Shown one piece after another: positions 45,797-52,569 of a stretch of DNA of 64,000 nt (position 1 is the stretch's first letter; each line of letters opens with the position of its first letter). The stretch is from an uncultured Muribaculaceae bacterium (GTDB lineage Bacteria; Bacteroidota; Bacteroidia; Bacteroidales; Muribaculaceae). The notes beneath the pieces were generated by a model. That model saw nothing but the letters and a program-made list of their open reading frames with translations, made no database searches and was not told where the DNA came from. The stretch is taken from NCBI GenBank assembly GCA_910588245.1, contig CAJUQP010000003.1, positions 90,912-154,911 of the forward strand, given 5' to 3'. Both the position numbers and the translations under genes were made by a program.

Positions 45797-46171
45797 TTAA
45801 ATGAAGGCCACAGCCTCAATCTCCACAAGAGCCTGCTTAGGAAGCTCCTTCACGGCGAAGGCCGCGCGGGCAGGATAGACAGCCTTGAAATACTCGCCAT
45901 ATACCTCGTTCATCGGGCCGAAAAGGCTCATGTCTGCAAGCAGAACCGTAGTCTTCACTACATTATCGAGCGATCCACCGGCTTCCTCAAGTATAGCCTT
46001 GATGTTCTCGATGCTTTGGGCAGTCTGGGCCTTGATGTCGGCAGGCATCTCGCCGGTTGCGGCGTTGATCGGGAGCTGCCCCGAAACATATACAAATGCG
46101 CCGGCCTTCACTGCCTGACTGTAAGGGCCTATTGCCCCGGGTGCCTTCTTTGTTGAAATCTCCTCTTTCAT
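45797..46171 (-). CDS. ridA: RidA family enamine/imine deaminase
   Basis: Starting at 46171 (MKEEISTKKAPGAIGPYSQA), the 124-residue protein carries the RidA signature: AGAFVYVSGQLPINAATGEM, KTTVLLADMSLFGPMNEVYG and PARAAFAVKELPKQALVEIE, including the catalytic Arg. It removes reactive 2-aminoacrylate. It leads an operon with the Uup-like ABC-F and the esterase. Confidence 0.95.
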   Translation of the reverse strand: MKEEISTKKAPGAIGPYSQAVKAGAFVYVSGQLPINAATGEMPADIKAQTAQSIENIKAILEEAGGSLDNVVKTTVLLADMSLFGPMNEVYGEYFKAVYPARAAFAVKELPKQALVEIEAVAFI

Positions 46172-46222
46172 GTCTTGGATATTTAAAATAACAAATTGGG
46201 GAAACCATACGGTTTCATTCCG

Positions 46223-46254
46223 TAAAATTACACAATCCCCGCCAACAATCCAAA
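46223..46254 (-). promoter_or_regulatory. Promoter of the ridA operon, with a hairpin at the transcript start
   Basis: On the minus strand TTTG (46251-46254) and TAATTTTA (46223-46230) are 20 bp apart. GAAACC/GGTTTC inverted repeats (46201-46216) lie where the transcript would begin. The intact promoter places the boundary of the adjoining remnant island after 46254. Confidence 0.6.
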
Positions 46255-46275
46255 TCAAAATCCAATCACCGCCCA

Positions 46276-46437
46276 CAAAATGCTAAGGGACTGAAAGTAA
46301 AACCGGAGCAACTAACCAAAGACTTGATGAATGCTTTCACAAAGTCTCTGATAAAGCGCTTTACAGGTAAGGGCGCACATACTCTATATGCCCGTTTCAA
46401 GAAGATGATATTAGCTGCTGTTGAAAAGGATACATAA
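46276..46437 (+). pseudogene. Fragment of a tyrosine recombinase (integrase) core-binding domain
   Basis: The frame ending with TAA at 46435-46437 reads KPEQLTKDLMNAFTKSLIKR, then FTGKGAHTLYARFKKMILAA and VEKDT. This resembles the SAM-like N-terminal domain of Bacteroidetes phage-type integrases, with a Y.ARFKK..LAA helix pattern. The catalytic domain and the true N terminus are missing. It lies between the ridA promoter and the AlbA_2 remnant, on the 3' side of a tRNA gene, as expected for a decayed integrated element. Confidence 0.55.
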
Positions 46438-46471
46438 GAAAGTCTTTCATAAAATCTCGTCTACCGTATAA

Positions 46472-47026
46472 TGCAACGCTTCGTTCTGTGCCCATAGCAG
46501 TGGAAAGCCGTTTCCCATGCCGGACTATGAGATTGACAATGACAAGCCTCAGGTAGCTGTCCGCATTTACGGTACGTCCATCGATGAGCGTTACACCAAC
46601 ATGCTCAAGAATAACAATTCACTTACCCTATGGGACTGCATCTCACTTGACGCTATACAGAAGGGCCATCGTATTGACGGAACGGTTGCGCAGGACATGA
46701 TTCAGCGGGGTCTCATCGAAGGCGAAGCTCCAACTTACCGTATCTCCCTGACAGTAGCCAAGAAAACCAAGCAACTTTCCGGTTATACCCGTGTTGTCGG
46801 TTTAGAACGCGATAAGATAAAGCACATGGTGCTCCAATATATTCAGAACGCCGGGTCTGACGAAGCCAAACGAAGCGACATTATGGAATATCTCGCTGGC
46901 ACTCTCCCCAGCCGCAACACTCCCGAACAGAACGGTCAAATGGTCGGTAATATTCTCAAGGAGTTGGCATCTGAAGGCAAAATCCAATCGGTTAAACAAC
47001 GCTGGTATGATATGAAAATCGAGTAG
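46472..47026 (+). pseudogene. C-terminal remnant of an AlbA_2/HATPase-type ATP-binding protein
   Basis: The frame opens after a stop at 46469-46471 and runs through GKPFPMPDYEIDNDKPQVAV, RIYGTSIDERYTNMLKNNNS and LTLWDCISLDAIQKG to a TAG at 47024-47026. In Bacteroidetes, PMPDYEIDxDKPQV and WDxISLDAxQKG occur in the second half of AlbA_2 (Schlafen-type) ATP-binding proteins, which are much longer. The N-terminal AlbA_2 domain is absent. An internal ATG at 46517 could still express 169 residues, including a C-terminal winged-helix-like part. It is probably non-functional. Confidence 0.65.
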
Positions 47027-47112
47027 AAAGCGAGTAGTTTGACCTGAAAACCGAGTAGTTCATACGAAAAAGCGAGTAGTTGGCGAGTAGTTCGGCAAAT
47101 ATCCGAGTAGTT
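47020..47112 (+). repeat. Iteron-like direct repeats of CGAGTAG(TT)
   Basis: CGAGTAGTT occurs at 47031, 47052, 47073, 47084 and 47104, and CGAGTAG also at 47020, overlapping the stop of the remnant gene. Start-to-start distances are 11, 21, 21, 11 and 20 bp, close to one or two turns of the DNA helix, so all copies face the same side. No coding frame explains them. Confidence 0.75.
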
Positions 47113-47164
47113 TGGGGTTTGTCCGAAAGTAAACATCCCCGAAATGGGGATATGATGCTATGGA

Positions 47165-47203
47165 TATAAAAATTACGCGCAGACTTATCACTAAGCCTAC
47201 GCG
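47165..47203 (-). terminator. Terminator of tRNA-Thr
   Basis: On the minus strand, 12-bp arms (47192-47203 with 47176-47187, two wobble pairs) are followed by TAATTTTTAT, directly after the tRNA 3' end. Confidence 0.7.
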
Positions 47204-47221
47204 CCGTTATCTTTGTCTAAT

Positions 47222-47297
47222 GGAGCCGCGAGTGGGACTCGAACCCACGACCTTTTCGTTACGAATGAAATGCTCTACCAACTGAGCTATTGCGGCT
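47222..47297 (-). tRNA. tRNA-Thr (anticodon CGT), CCA encoded
   Basis: The 76-base gene folds as a cloverleaf: acceptor GCCGCAA with TCGCGGC, D stem GCTC/GAGC, anticodon loop TTCGTAA with anticodon CGT, T stem GTGGG/CCCAC around TTCGAGT, then T at position 73 and CCA. Position 6-67 is A.C and position 31-39 is A.C, so two stems each hold a mismatch. G1-C72, C2-G71 and the GU of the anticodon fit threonine identity. A consensus promoter lies upstream and a terminator downstream. Confidence 0.92.
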
Positions 47298-47338
47298 GAG
47301 ATTGAACTACGCCCCGAAGGAGGAGCGGTTTCACACTG

Positions 47339-47369
47339 CAAAATTAGTAATTATTTCCGAACTGACCAA
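47339..47369 (-). promoter_or_regulatory. Promoter of tRNA-Thr
   Basis: On the minus strand TTG (47367-47369) and TAATTTTG (47339-47346) are 20 bp apart, about 42 bp upstream of the tRNA 5' end. Confidence 0.65.
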
Positions 47370-47410
47370 TTTTTTCAGGAAAAAACCGGTATTCCAGCCC
47401 GAATTATTCA

Positions 47411-47444
47411 GTCTCCCGACATGACCTCCATCGTGTCGGGAGAC
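47411..47444. terminator. Hairpin between the fimbrillin gene and the tRNA promoter
   Basis: GTCTCCCGACA (47411-47421) pairs perfectly with TGTCGGGAGAC (47434-47444). It lies about 70 bp after the fimbrillin stop and could end that transcript, although no T run follows on the minus strand. Confidence 0.5.
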
Positions 47445-47516
47445 TTATACAGAATCTATGGGAGGAGATAGAATAATTAAAATCAGTTGGTTATAAATCC
47501 TCAACAAAAGCCGCGC

Positions 47517-49070
47517 TCAGTTTTTGGGGATATCCACTGTCTGATTCACATATTGCCATTCATTTACACTCACATTGGCATTCACTTTATAAGCGGATGA
47601 AGATTGTCCAGAATAAGTATATTTTAGAGGCACACAGTCCTCAGAAGCTATGCCAGTTCCTAAACCGGAAATACTATTTATGGTGATATTGTAGTGATGA
47701 TTTCTAACAAGACCATAACTACCTGTAACATAAGCTGGATCTCCAACCGTATTATTTCTTATTGGAACTATGAAATAACATTTTCCGTCTTTATACATTT
47801 CCGCGTATCCGAGTTCCACAGCAAGAGCATTATTTATGATATTTTTATCTAAATATTGGTTTCCGTCTTTATCCCGAAACTGACCACTCAAACTTGCAGT
47901 TTCTTTTAACTGCAAGGTTACTAAATTATCAGGAATTCCATTACCTTGCATAGCCAATTCAAAATTATCTATCACTGAGGGTGTTAAATGAGTAATCAAT
48001 TTCCCGTTTGAATCGTATAAAAATTTCTGTTTATCAAGAAATAGCTTTATCAAATCATCACTGGTATAAATGTCACTATCATAATGGTAAAATGTAACAT
48101 CATTCGGCAGCTCCGAACAGCCATATTTACCTATTATAACCAATGACGCTACCGCATTATCCGTAGTATATACATCTTTTGGCCGAGTCGTTTCATGATA
48201 GTATATGGAGCTCCCTATATTATTGCTTATATTGTTCAAAACAGGATAATCAAGGCTATAATCTCCAGTCAAAGTATGTCCCTTCGGGTAATTATCCGTT
48301 GAATTATTCCATGAAACAGAATGTGCCCAATGCGAAACAAAATTGTCTTTTACATTCCAATTTGTCCAACCTTCAAGTTCAGTATTAAGCAAAGAAAAAG
48401 TATTATCTCCAAATGATTTTATTAGATAACCGTTTTTCTCAACTGCTGTGACCACCCAGCTTAAAATATTAAATTCAAAGTCTTTAGTCCCATATGCTCC
48501 ATAGGATAATTTGAAAGTATCAAATTTTGCATTTTCTGCACTATTTACAGTAACTTTTGCCGCGATCCTATCAAGCTTAATATTTACCACGTCTCCTCCT
48601 TCAATAAGATTCATGGTGCTGAGCGGAGTCTTGAGCTTATCATTACCTCTCGCATCAAAATATCTGGCACTCGACATTATCATATTGTCGCCATTCCCAA
48701 AATTGGAATATGTCTTTGTCATGACATTATCTTTAGTTGGGAGATCACCAGCAGGCAAGTTTGCGAACGCAATGACACCGTCTGGTTTGCCATACTCCGC
48801 AGGAATCTCGCATACATATGCGTCATTATCTTTTGTAGCCTCTACTATTCCCAGACATTCTTCGCCGTTATAAAAGGCGAGATGAAGGGTATTGACTGCA
48901 GCATCATCGCCGGCCCGCGTATATTCTCCGGTGGATACCTTAACTCTTACTTTGTAGGAGGTGGTTGGGGACTCGGGCTCTTCTCCAGAACCCTCTTTGC
49001 TCGTACACGAGCCGAATAATGCCGTTGTGAACACCGCAAACGACACTATCATAAATTGTAAAAATCTCAT
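47517..49070 (-). CDS. FimA/Mfa1-type fimbrillin (major subunit-like) lipoprotein
   Basis: The 517-residue protein has a lipoprotein signal (FMIVSFAVFTTALFGSC) with Cys at residue 22. It then shows the layout of Bacteroidales type V pilins: YKVRVKVSTGEYTRAGDDAA, where an Arg site (TRAG) may be cut by a protease to free the donor strand; AFYNGEECLGIVEAT; ANLPAGDLP; and IKLDRIAAKVTVNSAEN. The C terminus ends VSVNEWQYVNQTVDIPKN, a typical beta-strand tail. The gene is clearly richer in A+T than its neighbours, which suggests transfer. No anchor or tip subunit genes are next to it. Confidence 0.8.
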   Translation of the reverse strand: MRFLQFMIVSFAVFTTALFGSCTSKEGSGEEPESPTTSYKVRVKVSTGEYTRAGDDAAVNTLHLAFYNGEECLGIVEATKDNDAYVCEIPAEYGKPDGVIAFANLPAGDLPTKDNVMTKTYSNFGNGDNMIMSSARYFDARGNDKLKTPLSTMNLIEGGDVVNIKLDRIAAKVTVNSAENAKFDTFKLSYGAYGTKDFEFNILSWVVTAVEKNGYLIKSFGDNTFSLLNTELEGWTNWNVKDNFVSHWAHSVSWNNSTDNYPKGHTLTGDYSLDYPVLNNISNNIGSSIYYHETTRPKDVYTTDNAVASLVIIGKYGCSELPNDVTFYHYDSDIYTSDDLIKLFLDKQKFLYDSNGKLITHLTPSVIDNFELAMQGNGIPDNLVTLQLKETASLSGQFRDKDGNQYLDKNIINNALAVELGYAEMYKDGKCYFIVPIRNNTVGDPAYVTGSYGLVRNHHYNITINSISGLGTGIASEDCVPLKYTYSGQSSSAYKVNANVSVNEWQYVNQTVDIPKN

Positions 49071-49073
49071 GAT

Positions 49074-49147
49074 AGTAGATTTTTGGGTTAGTATTACTGA
49101 AACATCTCGTTATGTTTCAGCCGCTAAGTTAACCCAATAAATCTACT
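49074..49147 (-). promoter_or_regulatory. Large inverted repeat in the fimbrillin leader
   Basis: Outer arms of 17 and 18 bases (49074-49090 and 49130-49147; AGTAGATTT..GGGTTA with one bulged base) enclose an inner perfect 9-bp stem CTGAAACAT/ATGTTTCAG (49097-49105 and 49112-49120). In the mRNA the structure would end three bases before the ATG and could bury the ribosome-binding region. No other element explains it. Confidence 0.75.
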
Positions 49148-49394
49148 CTACCAAACATTTAGTTGAAAATCGTCCGTTTTCATGCAAAAATAATGCACTT
49201 TTGCCTATTTGAAGCTAAAATTTCTCTTTTCCAAATACTTTTAAAGCATTTTCCGGCCAGAAAGAATTCCTTCTTTCTTACACATCATTAATGAAGCCCA
49301 GGATGCAGGAGACCCAGTATGCAGGAAGCCTAATACTCAGGAATATCAACATGCCGAGGGTTCTATACTGCACAAATCATCTTACGACGATGGC
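49148..49394. other. Intergenic stretch without recognised gene
   Basis: This AT-rich stretch upstream of the fimbrillin leader holds a weak AATGTTTG box on the minus strand (near 49153-49160) and a loose direct repeat (ATGCAGGA about 49310 and 49331). I see no coding frame or RNA. Confidence 0.4.
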
Positions 49395-49850
49395 TCATTC
49401 AAGATTGCGCGCGAGAGCCTCTCCACAATAAGCCACAAGATCACGCCCGTCCTCTTTCAATGTCAAGACGAGATCCGACGCATAGGAGAGACGACGCAAA
49501 AGACGGAAACAAAGTATATCGGCCTCTTCCCGTGTCTGCACATCTTGCGCCATACTCAACGCCTTACCTTGGGAGACCGACGCGGCATCATATAGCCAGC
49601 ATGCGAGCAAACGTGACTCCCTGACTGATCTATCAGACCAAAGAATGTCGGCTACGACACCGAGATCCTCCTGCGAGACAAGCCCCTTCACAGCTATAGC
49701 TATCTGCGAAAGTTGGGGAAGCTGAAGACCGAATACCACATTATACGGCATTCCGGCCTTACGGAGCGTATCGGCCACAATGCCGTTGCGATACGTCATA
49801 AACTGATGTTTGATTTCCTTGATCACCTGTTTTTTTTCTGTATCTTCCAT
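49395..49850 (-). CDS. Small HEAT-repeat protein resembling DNA alkylation repair proteins
   Basis: The start at 49850 gives 151 residues; two further ATGs lie just upstream. It is all-helical in appearance, with GIVADTLRKAGMPYNVVFGL, SDRSVRESRLLACWLYDA and DILCFRLLRRLSYASDLV, resembling helix pairs of the AlkD-like HEAT-repeat family. Full AlkD proteins are longer and carry catalytic Trp and Asp residues that I cannot place here. Function is therefore uncertain. It has a consensus promoter facing the exonuclease gene. Confidence 0.6.
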   Translation of the reverse strand: MEDTEKKQVIKEIKHQFMTYRNGIVADTLRKAGMPYNVVFGLQLPQLSQIAIAVKGLVSQEDLGVVADILWSDRSVRESRLLACWLYDAASVSQGKALSMAQDVQTREEADILCFRLLRRLSYASDLVLTLKEDGRDLVAYCGEALARNLE

Positions 49851-49944
49851 AATCATATGCAATGAAGCAGTTGAAATAATTCAATATAACCTAATGAAAA
49901 CACACTCTTCTCTTAAAATGAAGAGAAGAGCACACTCATAGCGA

Positions 49945-49976
49945 CAAAGTTAACACAAATACCGCTATAACTCAAA
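49945..49976 (-). promoter_or_regulatory. Promoter of the HEAT-repeat gene
   Basis: On the minus strand TTTG (49973-49976) and TAACTTTG (49945-49952) are 20 bp apart. Confidence 0.6.
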
Positions 49977-49985
49977 AAATTTGCG

Positions 49986-49993
49986 TAATTTTG
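49986..49993 (+). promoter_or_regulatory. -7 promoter box of the exonuclease gene
   Basis: TAATTTTG followed by CAC lies 34 bp before the ATG at 50028. No TTTG is found at the expected -33 distance. Confidence 0.4.
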
Positions 49994-50027
49994 CACCAAA
50001 ATCAATGCTATCAAACAACAATCAGCG

Positions 50028-50903
50028 ATGAACGTAATCTGCCTTGACGCCGAATTCACTGAAGCAGAGGAACTGCTCGAACTCTCCATGTTCAACCAAT
50101 CGGGAGAGGAATTCTACCACAGCTATTACCGCCCCGAGAAATCAGGAAAATGGCGCACCGACATCCATCATATCACCCCCGAGATGGTGAAAGACAAACC
50201 TACTTTCGCCAGCTGCCGCGATGAGATAGAAAAGCTGCTCGCCGCCGCTGACGTGATCACCGGATTCGCGGTAGGCAATGACATCCGGGTGCTCCGTCAT
50301 TCCGGCATTGAGTCGATCGATGATCAGAAAGTACTTGATGTCAAGGATATGTTCTGGTATATGCACGGGCGCGAGAGCATGAGCCCGTTCGCTGTGCCAT
50401 CGCTGCTCACATGCGCCAATGCATTGGGACTTCAATTCGAGGAATCTGAAGCTCATGCGGCGAGCGTCGATACGGAGTTCACCCTTAAATGCTTCAATAT
50501 CCTTTTCGATGAATACTGTTCCGCTGCCGACGATGACAGTCAGAAAGACCTCAGCGCTATGTCAAGACATATTGACGAAGCCATAGCTAAATTTGTAGAG
50601 GAATCTGCCGCCGGATTCGTCATGGTCTTCAAGACCGGCGACCAATATAAGCTCAAATTCAGCCGCATCCTTGACACTGAAACGCGTCAGCCTATGCTTC
50701 AAGTGGCCGTCGCCGACCGTTACAAGGCGGAATATGAGCTGAAGAAACTGCTGAAGAAAAAGGAGGTCCCCGACAAGTTCGCCACCTACAGACTCACCTC
50801 CGCCCTGCTCGATACGATCAGGAACTACCATAATGTATATGATGCGGAGGAATCAGCCTGGTGCAAGAAGATAGTAAGGAATCTGTCAAGACTCAGCCTC
50901 TGA
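50028..50903 (+). CDS. DEDDh-type 3'-5' exonuclease
   Basis: The 291-residue protein begins MNVICLDAEFTEAEELLELS with the first catalytic pair D-x-E. The second region includes VITGFAVGNDIRVLRHSGIE with the conserved Asp, and HAASVDTEFT supplies the HxxxxD of the DEDDh class. It belongs with epsilon-like or oligonucleotide exonucleases. The C-terminal 110 residues, rich in Lys, are not part of the nuclease fold and I do not recognise them. It converges with the membrane-protein gene. Confidence 0.85.
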   Translation: MNVICLDAEFTEAEELLELSMFNQSGEEFYHSYYRPEKSGKWRTDIHHITPEMVKDKPTFASCRDEIEKLLAAADVITGFAVGNDIRVLRHSGIESIDDQKVLDVKDMFWYMHGRESMSPFAVPSLLTCANALGLQFEESEAHAASVDTEFTLKCFNILFDEYCSAADDDSQKDLSAMSRHIDEAIAKFVEESAAGFVMVFKTGDQYKLKFSRILDTETRQPMLQVAVADRYKAEYELKKLLKKKEVPDKFATYRLTSALLDTIRNYHNVYDAEESAWCKKIVRNLSRLSL

Positions 50904-50939
50904 TCAATAAAGAATCACCGGTCAATAAAGAATCACCGG
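50904..50939. repeat. 18-bp perfect tandem duplication at a convergent gene junction
   Basis: The unit TCAATAAAGAATCACCGG occurs twice in a row (50904-50921 and 50922-50939). The second copy encodes the last five residues and the stop of the minus-strand gene, so the duplication placed a second copy of that end just beyond the stop. Confidence 0.85.
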
Positions 50940-51476
50940 CACTCCCAGCGCACCCATAGCCACAGGCAATGTCACCCTCTCCCCTTTCCTGGTGCGCCGG
51001 TAACGGTCGTAGGGAATTTCCAGCTCTTTCAACATACCATTCGACATCTTCACCTCCATGAAGTGGACATTGTAGGCCTCTCCCTGCACATAACGGTTGC
51101 GACCCACGCGACGGGTGTGATGGCGCACTTTATAATATACTCTCGCCACTTCCGCCCGCTCCTCGTGGGCAGTAGCGCGGTCGGCACAGGCATAGTTCAC
51201 AATATAAAACGCAGAGCTGAAAATACCGGTCAGGGCCACCGCACCTACCAGGAAATTCCATATGAACCGTCCGGATCCGGTGAACCAGCGCCATATCTTC
51301 CATAAGAACACACCTGCGAGAAATGCCAGGGCTATCGAAAAAGCGAAAGGTATCCACCATTCTGTGAGAGTGCGCGACACAAGTGCACAAGCCCCCGCAT
51401 AGGCAATCACTACCACCGCCGCAAGCACACATCTCCAAACGAACCGCGACGATCCCTTTCTTCCAGATTTTGTCAT
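50922..51476 (-). CDS. Membrane protein of unknown function
   Basis: The 184-residue protein has three hydrophobic segments, near residues 15-33 (VLAAVVVIAYAGACALV), 41-59 and 72-92. A basic soluble tail follows, with YYKVRHHTRRVGRNRYVQGE and LKELEIPYDRYRRTRKGERV. The tail looks beta-rich and could face the periplasm. I do not recognise the family. The start lies within the promoter of the divergent M48 gene. Confidence 0.6.
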   Translation of the reverse strand: MTKSGRKGSSRFVWRCVLAAVVVIAYAGACALVSRTLTEWWIPFAFSIALAFLAGVFLWKIWRWFTGSGRFIWNFLVGAVALTGIFSSAFYIVNYACADRATAHEERAEVARVYYKVRHHTRRVGRNRYVQGEAYNVHFMEVKMSNGMLKELEIPYDRYRRTRKGERVTLPVAMGALGVPVILY

Positions 51477-51499
51477 TATCCGTAAATTTTATAATTTTG
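51469..51499 (+). promoter_or_regulatory. Promoter of the M48 peptidase gene
   Basis: TTTG (51469-51472) and TAATTTTG (51492-51499) are 19 bp apart, an exact consensus. The leader to the ATG at 51650 is about 145 bases. Confidence 0.65.
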
Positions 51500-51649
51500 C
51501 GTTATCAAAAACGACTGCATAAGGGGGATGGTCTTTCCTCTTTCCGTTTAGCCGAGACTACTTATACAGGAAGTATGAACGACCTCCCACCACTACAAAC
51601 GCAACAACAACCAACTACAATATAAAACTAACTAATTTCAAAAACAGAA

Positions 51650-52462
51650 ATGAAAAAATTCGGATTGAAACTATTCGCCCTTACGGTCATGCTGGCCGCC
51701 GTGTCTCCGGCTTACGGCCAGTTCAATCTCAAGAAAGCTGTCAGCAGCGCCACAAAAGCTGTGCAGGCTTTCACCCTCACAGACGCACAGATGGCTGAAT
51801 ACGTAAAGGAATCTGTAGAATGGATGGATACCCACAATCCGGTGCTTCCGGAAGACAACGACTACACCAAGCGTCTGCGGCGCCTCACAGAAGGCATCAC
51901 CGATGCTGATGGAATTCCCTTGAATTTTAAAGTATATGATGTGATCGACGTCAACGCTTTCGCATGCCCCGATGGCAGCGTGCGCGTGTTCTCCTCCCTG
52001 ATGGACCTCATGAACGACGACGAACTTCTCGGAGTCATCGGCCATGAGATCGGCCACGTGCTGAAGCACCACTCCAAGAACGCGTTCAAGAACGAGCTTC
52101 TCACCGGCGCCCTCAAGGATGCAGTAGCTTCCACAGGCGGAAAAGCCGCCGCCCTGACAGAATCGCAGCTCGGCACCATCGGCCAGTCGCTCGCAAGCGC
52201 TAAATTCTCACAGAAGCAGGAGAACGAAGCCGACGACTGCGGCTATGATTTCCTTGTGTCGAAAGGCAAGAATCCCTGGGGCATCGTGATGTCGTTTGAG
52301 AAGCTCCAGAGCCTCGAGGGAGATTCGGGCACAAAGCAGAGCTATGTCCAGAAAATGTTCTCCTCGCATCCCGAGACCCAGAAGCGCATAGAGCATATGA
52401 AAAAACGCTGCGAGAAAGACGGCATCGCACGTCCGGCAGCATCCGAGACTGAGAAGAAATAA
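51650..52462 (+). CDS. Secreted M48 family zinc metallopeptidase
   Basis: The 270-residue protein has a signal peptide (LFALTVMLAAVSPAYG). The gluzincin motif HEIGH at residues 132-136 (LGVIGHEIGHVLKHHSKNAF) and ENEADDCGYDFLVSKG, which supplies the third zinc ligand, follow. SSHPETQKRIEHMKK ends the domain. This is the periplasmic BepA/LoiP-like branch, linked to outer-membrane protein quality control. It is followed by a strong bidirectional terminator. Confidence 0.9.
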   Translation: MKKFGLKLFALTVMLAAVSPAYGQFNLKKAVSSATKAVQAFTLTDAQMAEYVKESVEWMDTHNPVLPEDNDYTKRLRRLTEGITDADGIPLNFKVYDVIDVNAFACPDGSVRVFSSLMDLMNDDELLGVIGHEIGHVLKHHSKNAFKNELLTGALKDAVASTGGKAAALTESQLGTIGQSLASAKFSQKQENEADDCGYDFLVSKGKNPWGIVMSFEKLQSLEGDSGTKQSYVQKMFSSHPETQKRIEHMKKRCEKDGIARPAASETEKK

Positions 52463-52483
52463 CCTGCACGGAAACCGATACAT

Positions 52484-52521
52484 AAAAAACGTGGCGGACA
52501 ATCCAATCCGCCACGTTTTTT
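52484..52521. terminator. Bidirectional terminator between the M48 and M49 genes
   Basis: AAAAAACGTGGCGGA (52484-52498) pairs with TCCGCCACGTTTTTT (52507-52521), with T runs on both strands, between two convergent genes. Confidence 0.88.
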
Positions 52522-52569
52522 TATGTATCGCTATCAAAAGCGTATCAAGGTCTGAATCTGTCTCTATAA

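Noticed and set aside
47020..47112. CGAGTAGTT array as a CRISPR
   Set aside because: Units are 9 bp with gaps of 2-12 bp; no spacer-sized intervals and no cas genes.
47160..47286. Open frame reading across the tRNA-Thr gene
   Set aside because: It overlaps the tRNA and its terminator, so it is a spurious frame.
49074..49147. Classic invertible promoter upstream of the fimbrillin gene
   Set aside because: Only 39 bp lie between the outer arms, too short to hold a promoter with both boxes, and no invertase gene is near. A leader hairpin is the simpler reading.
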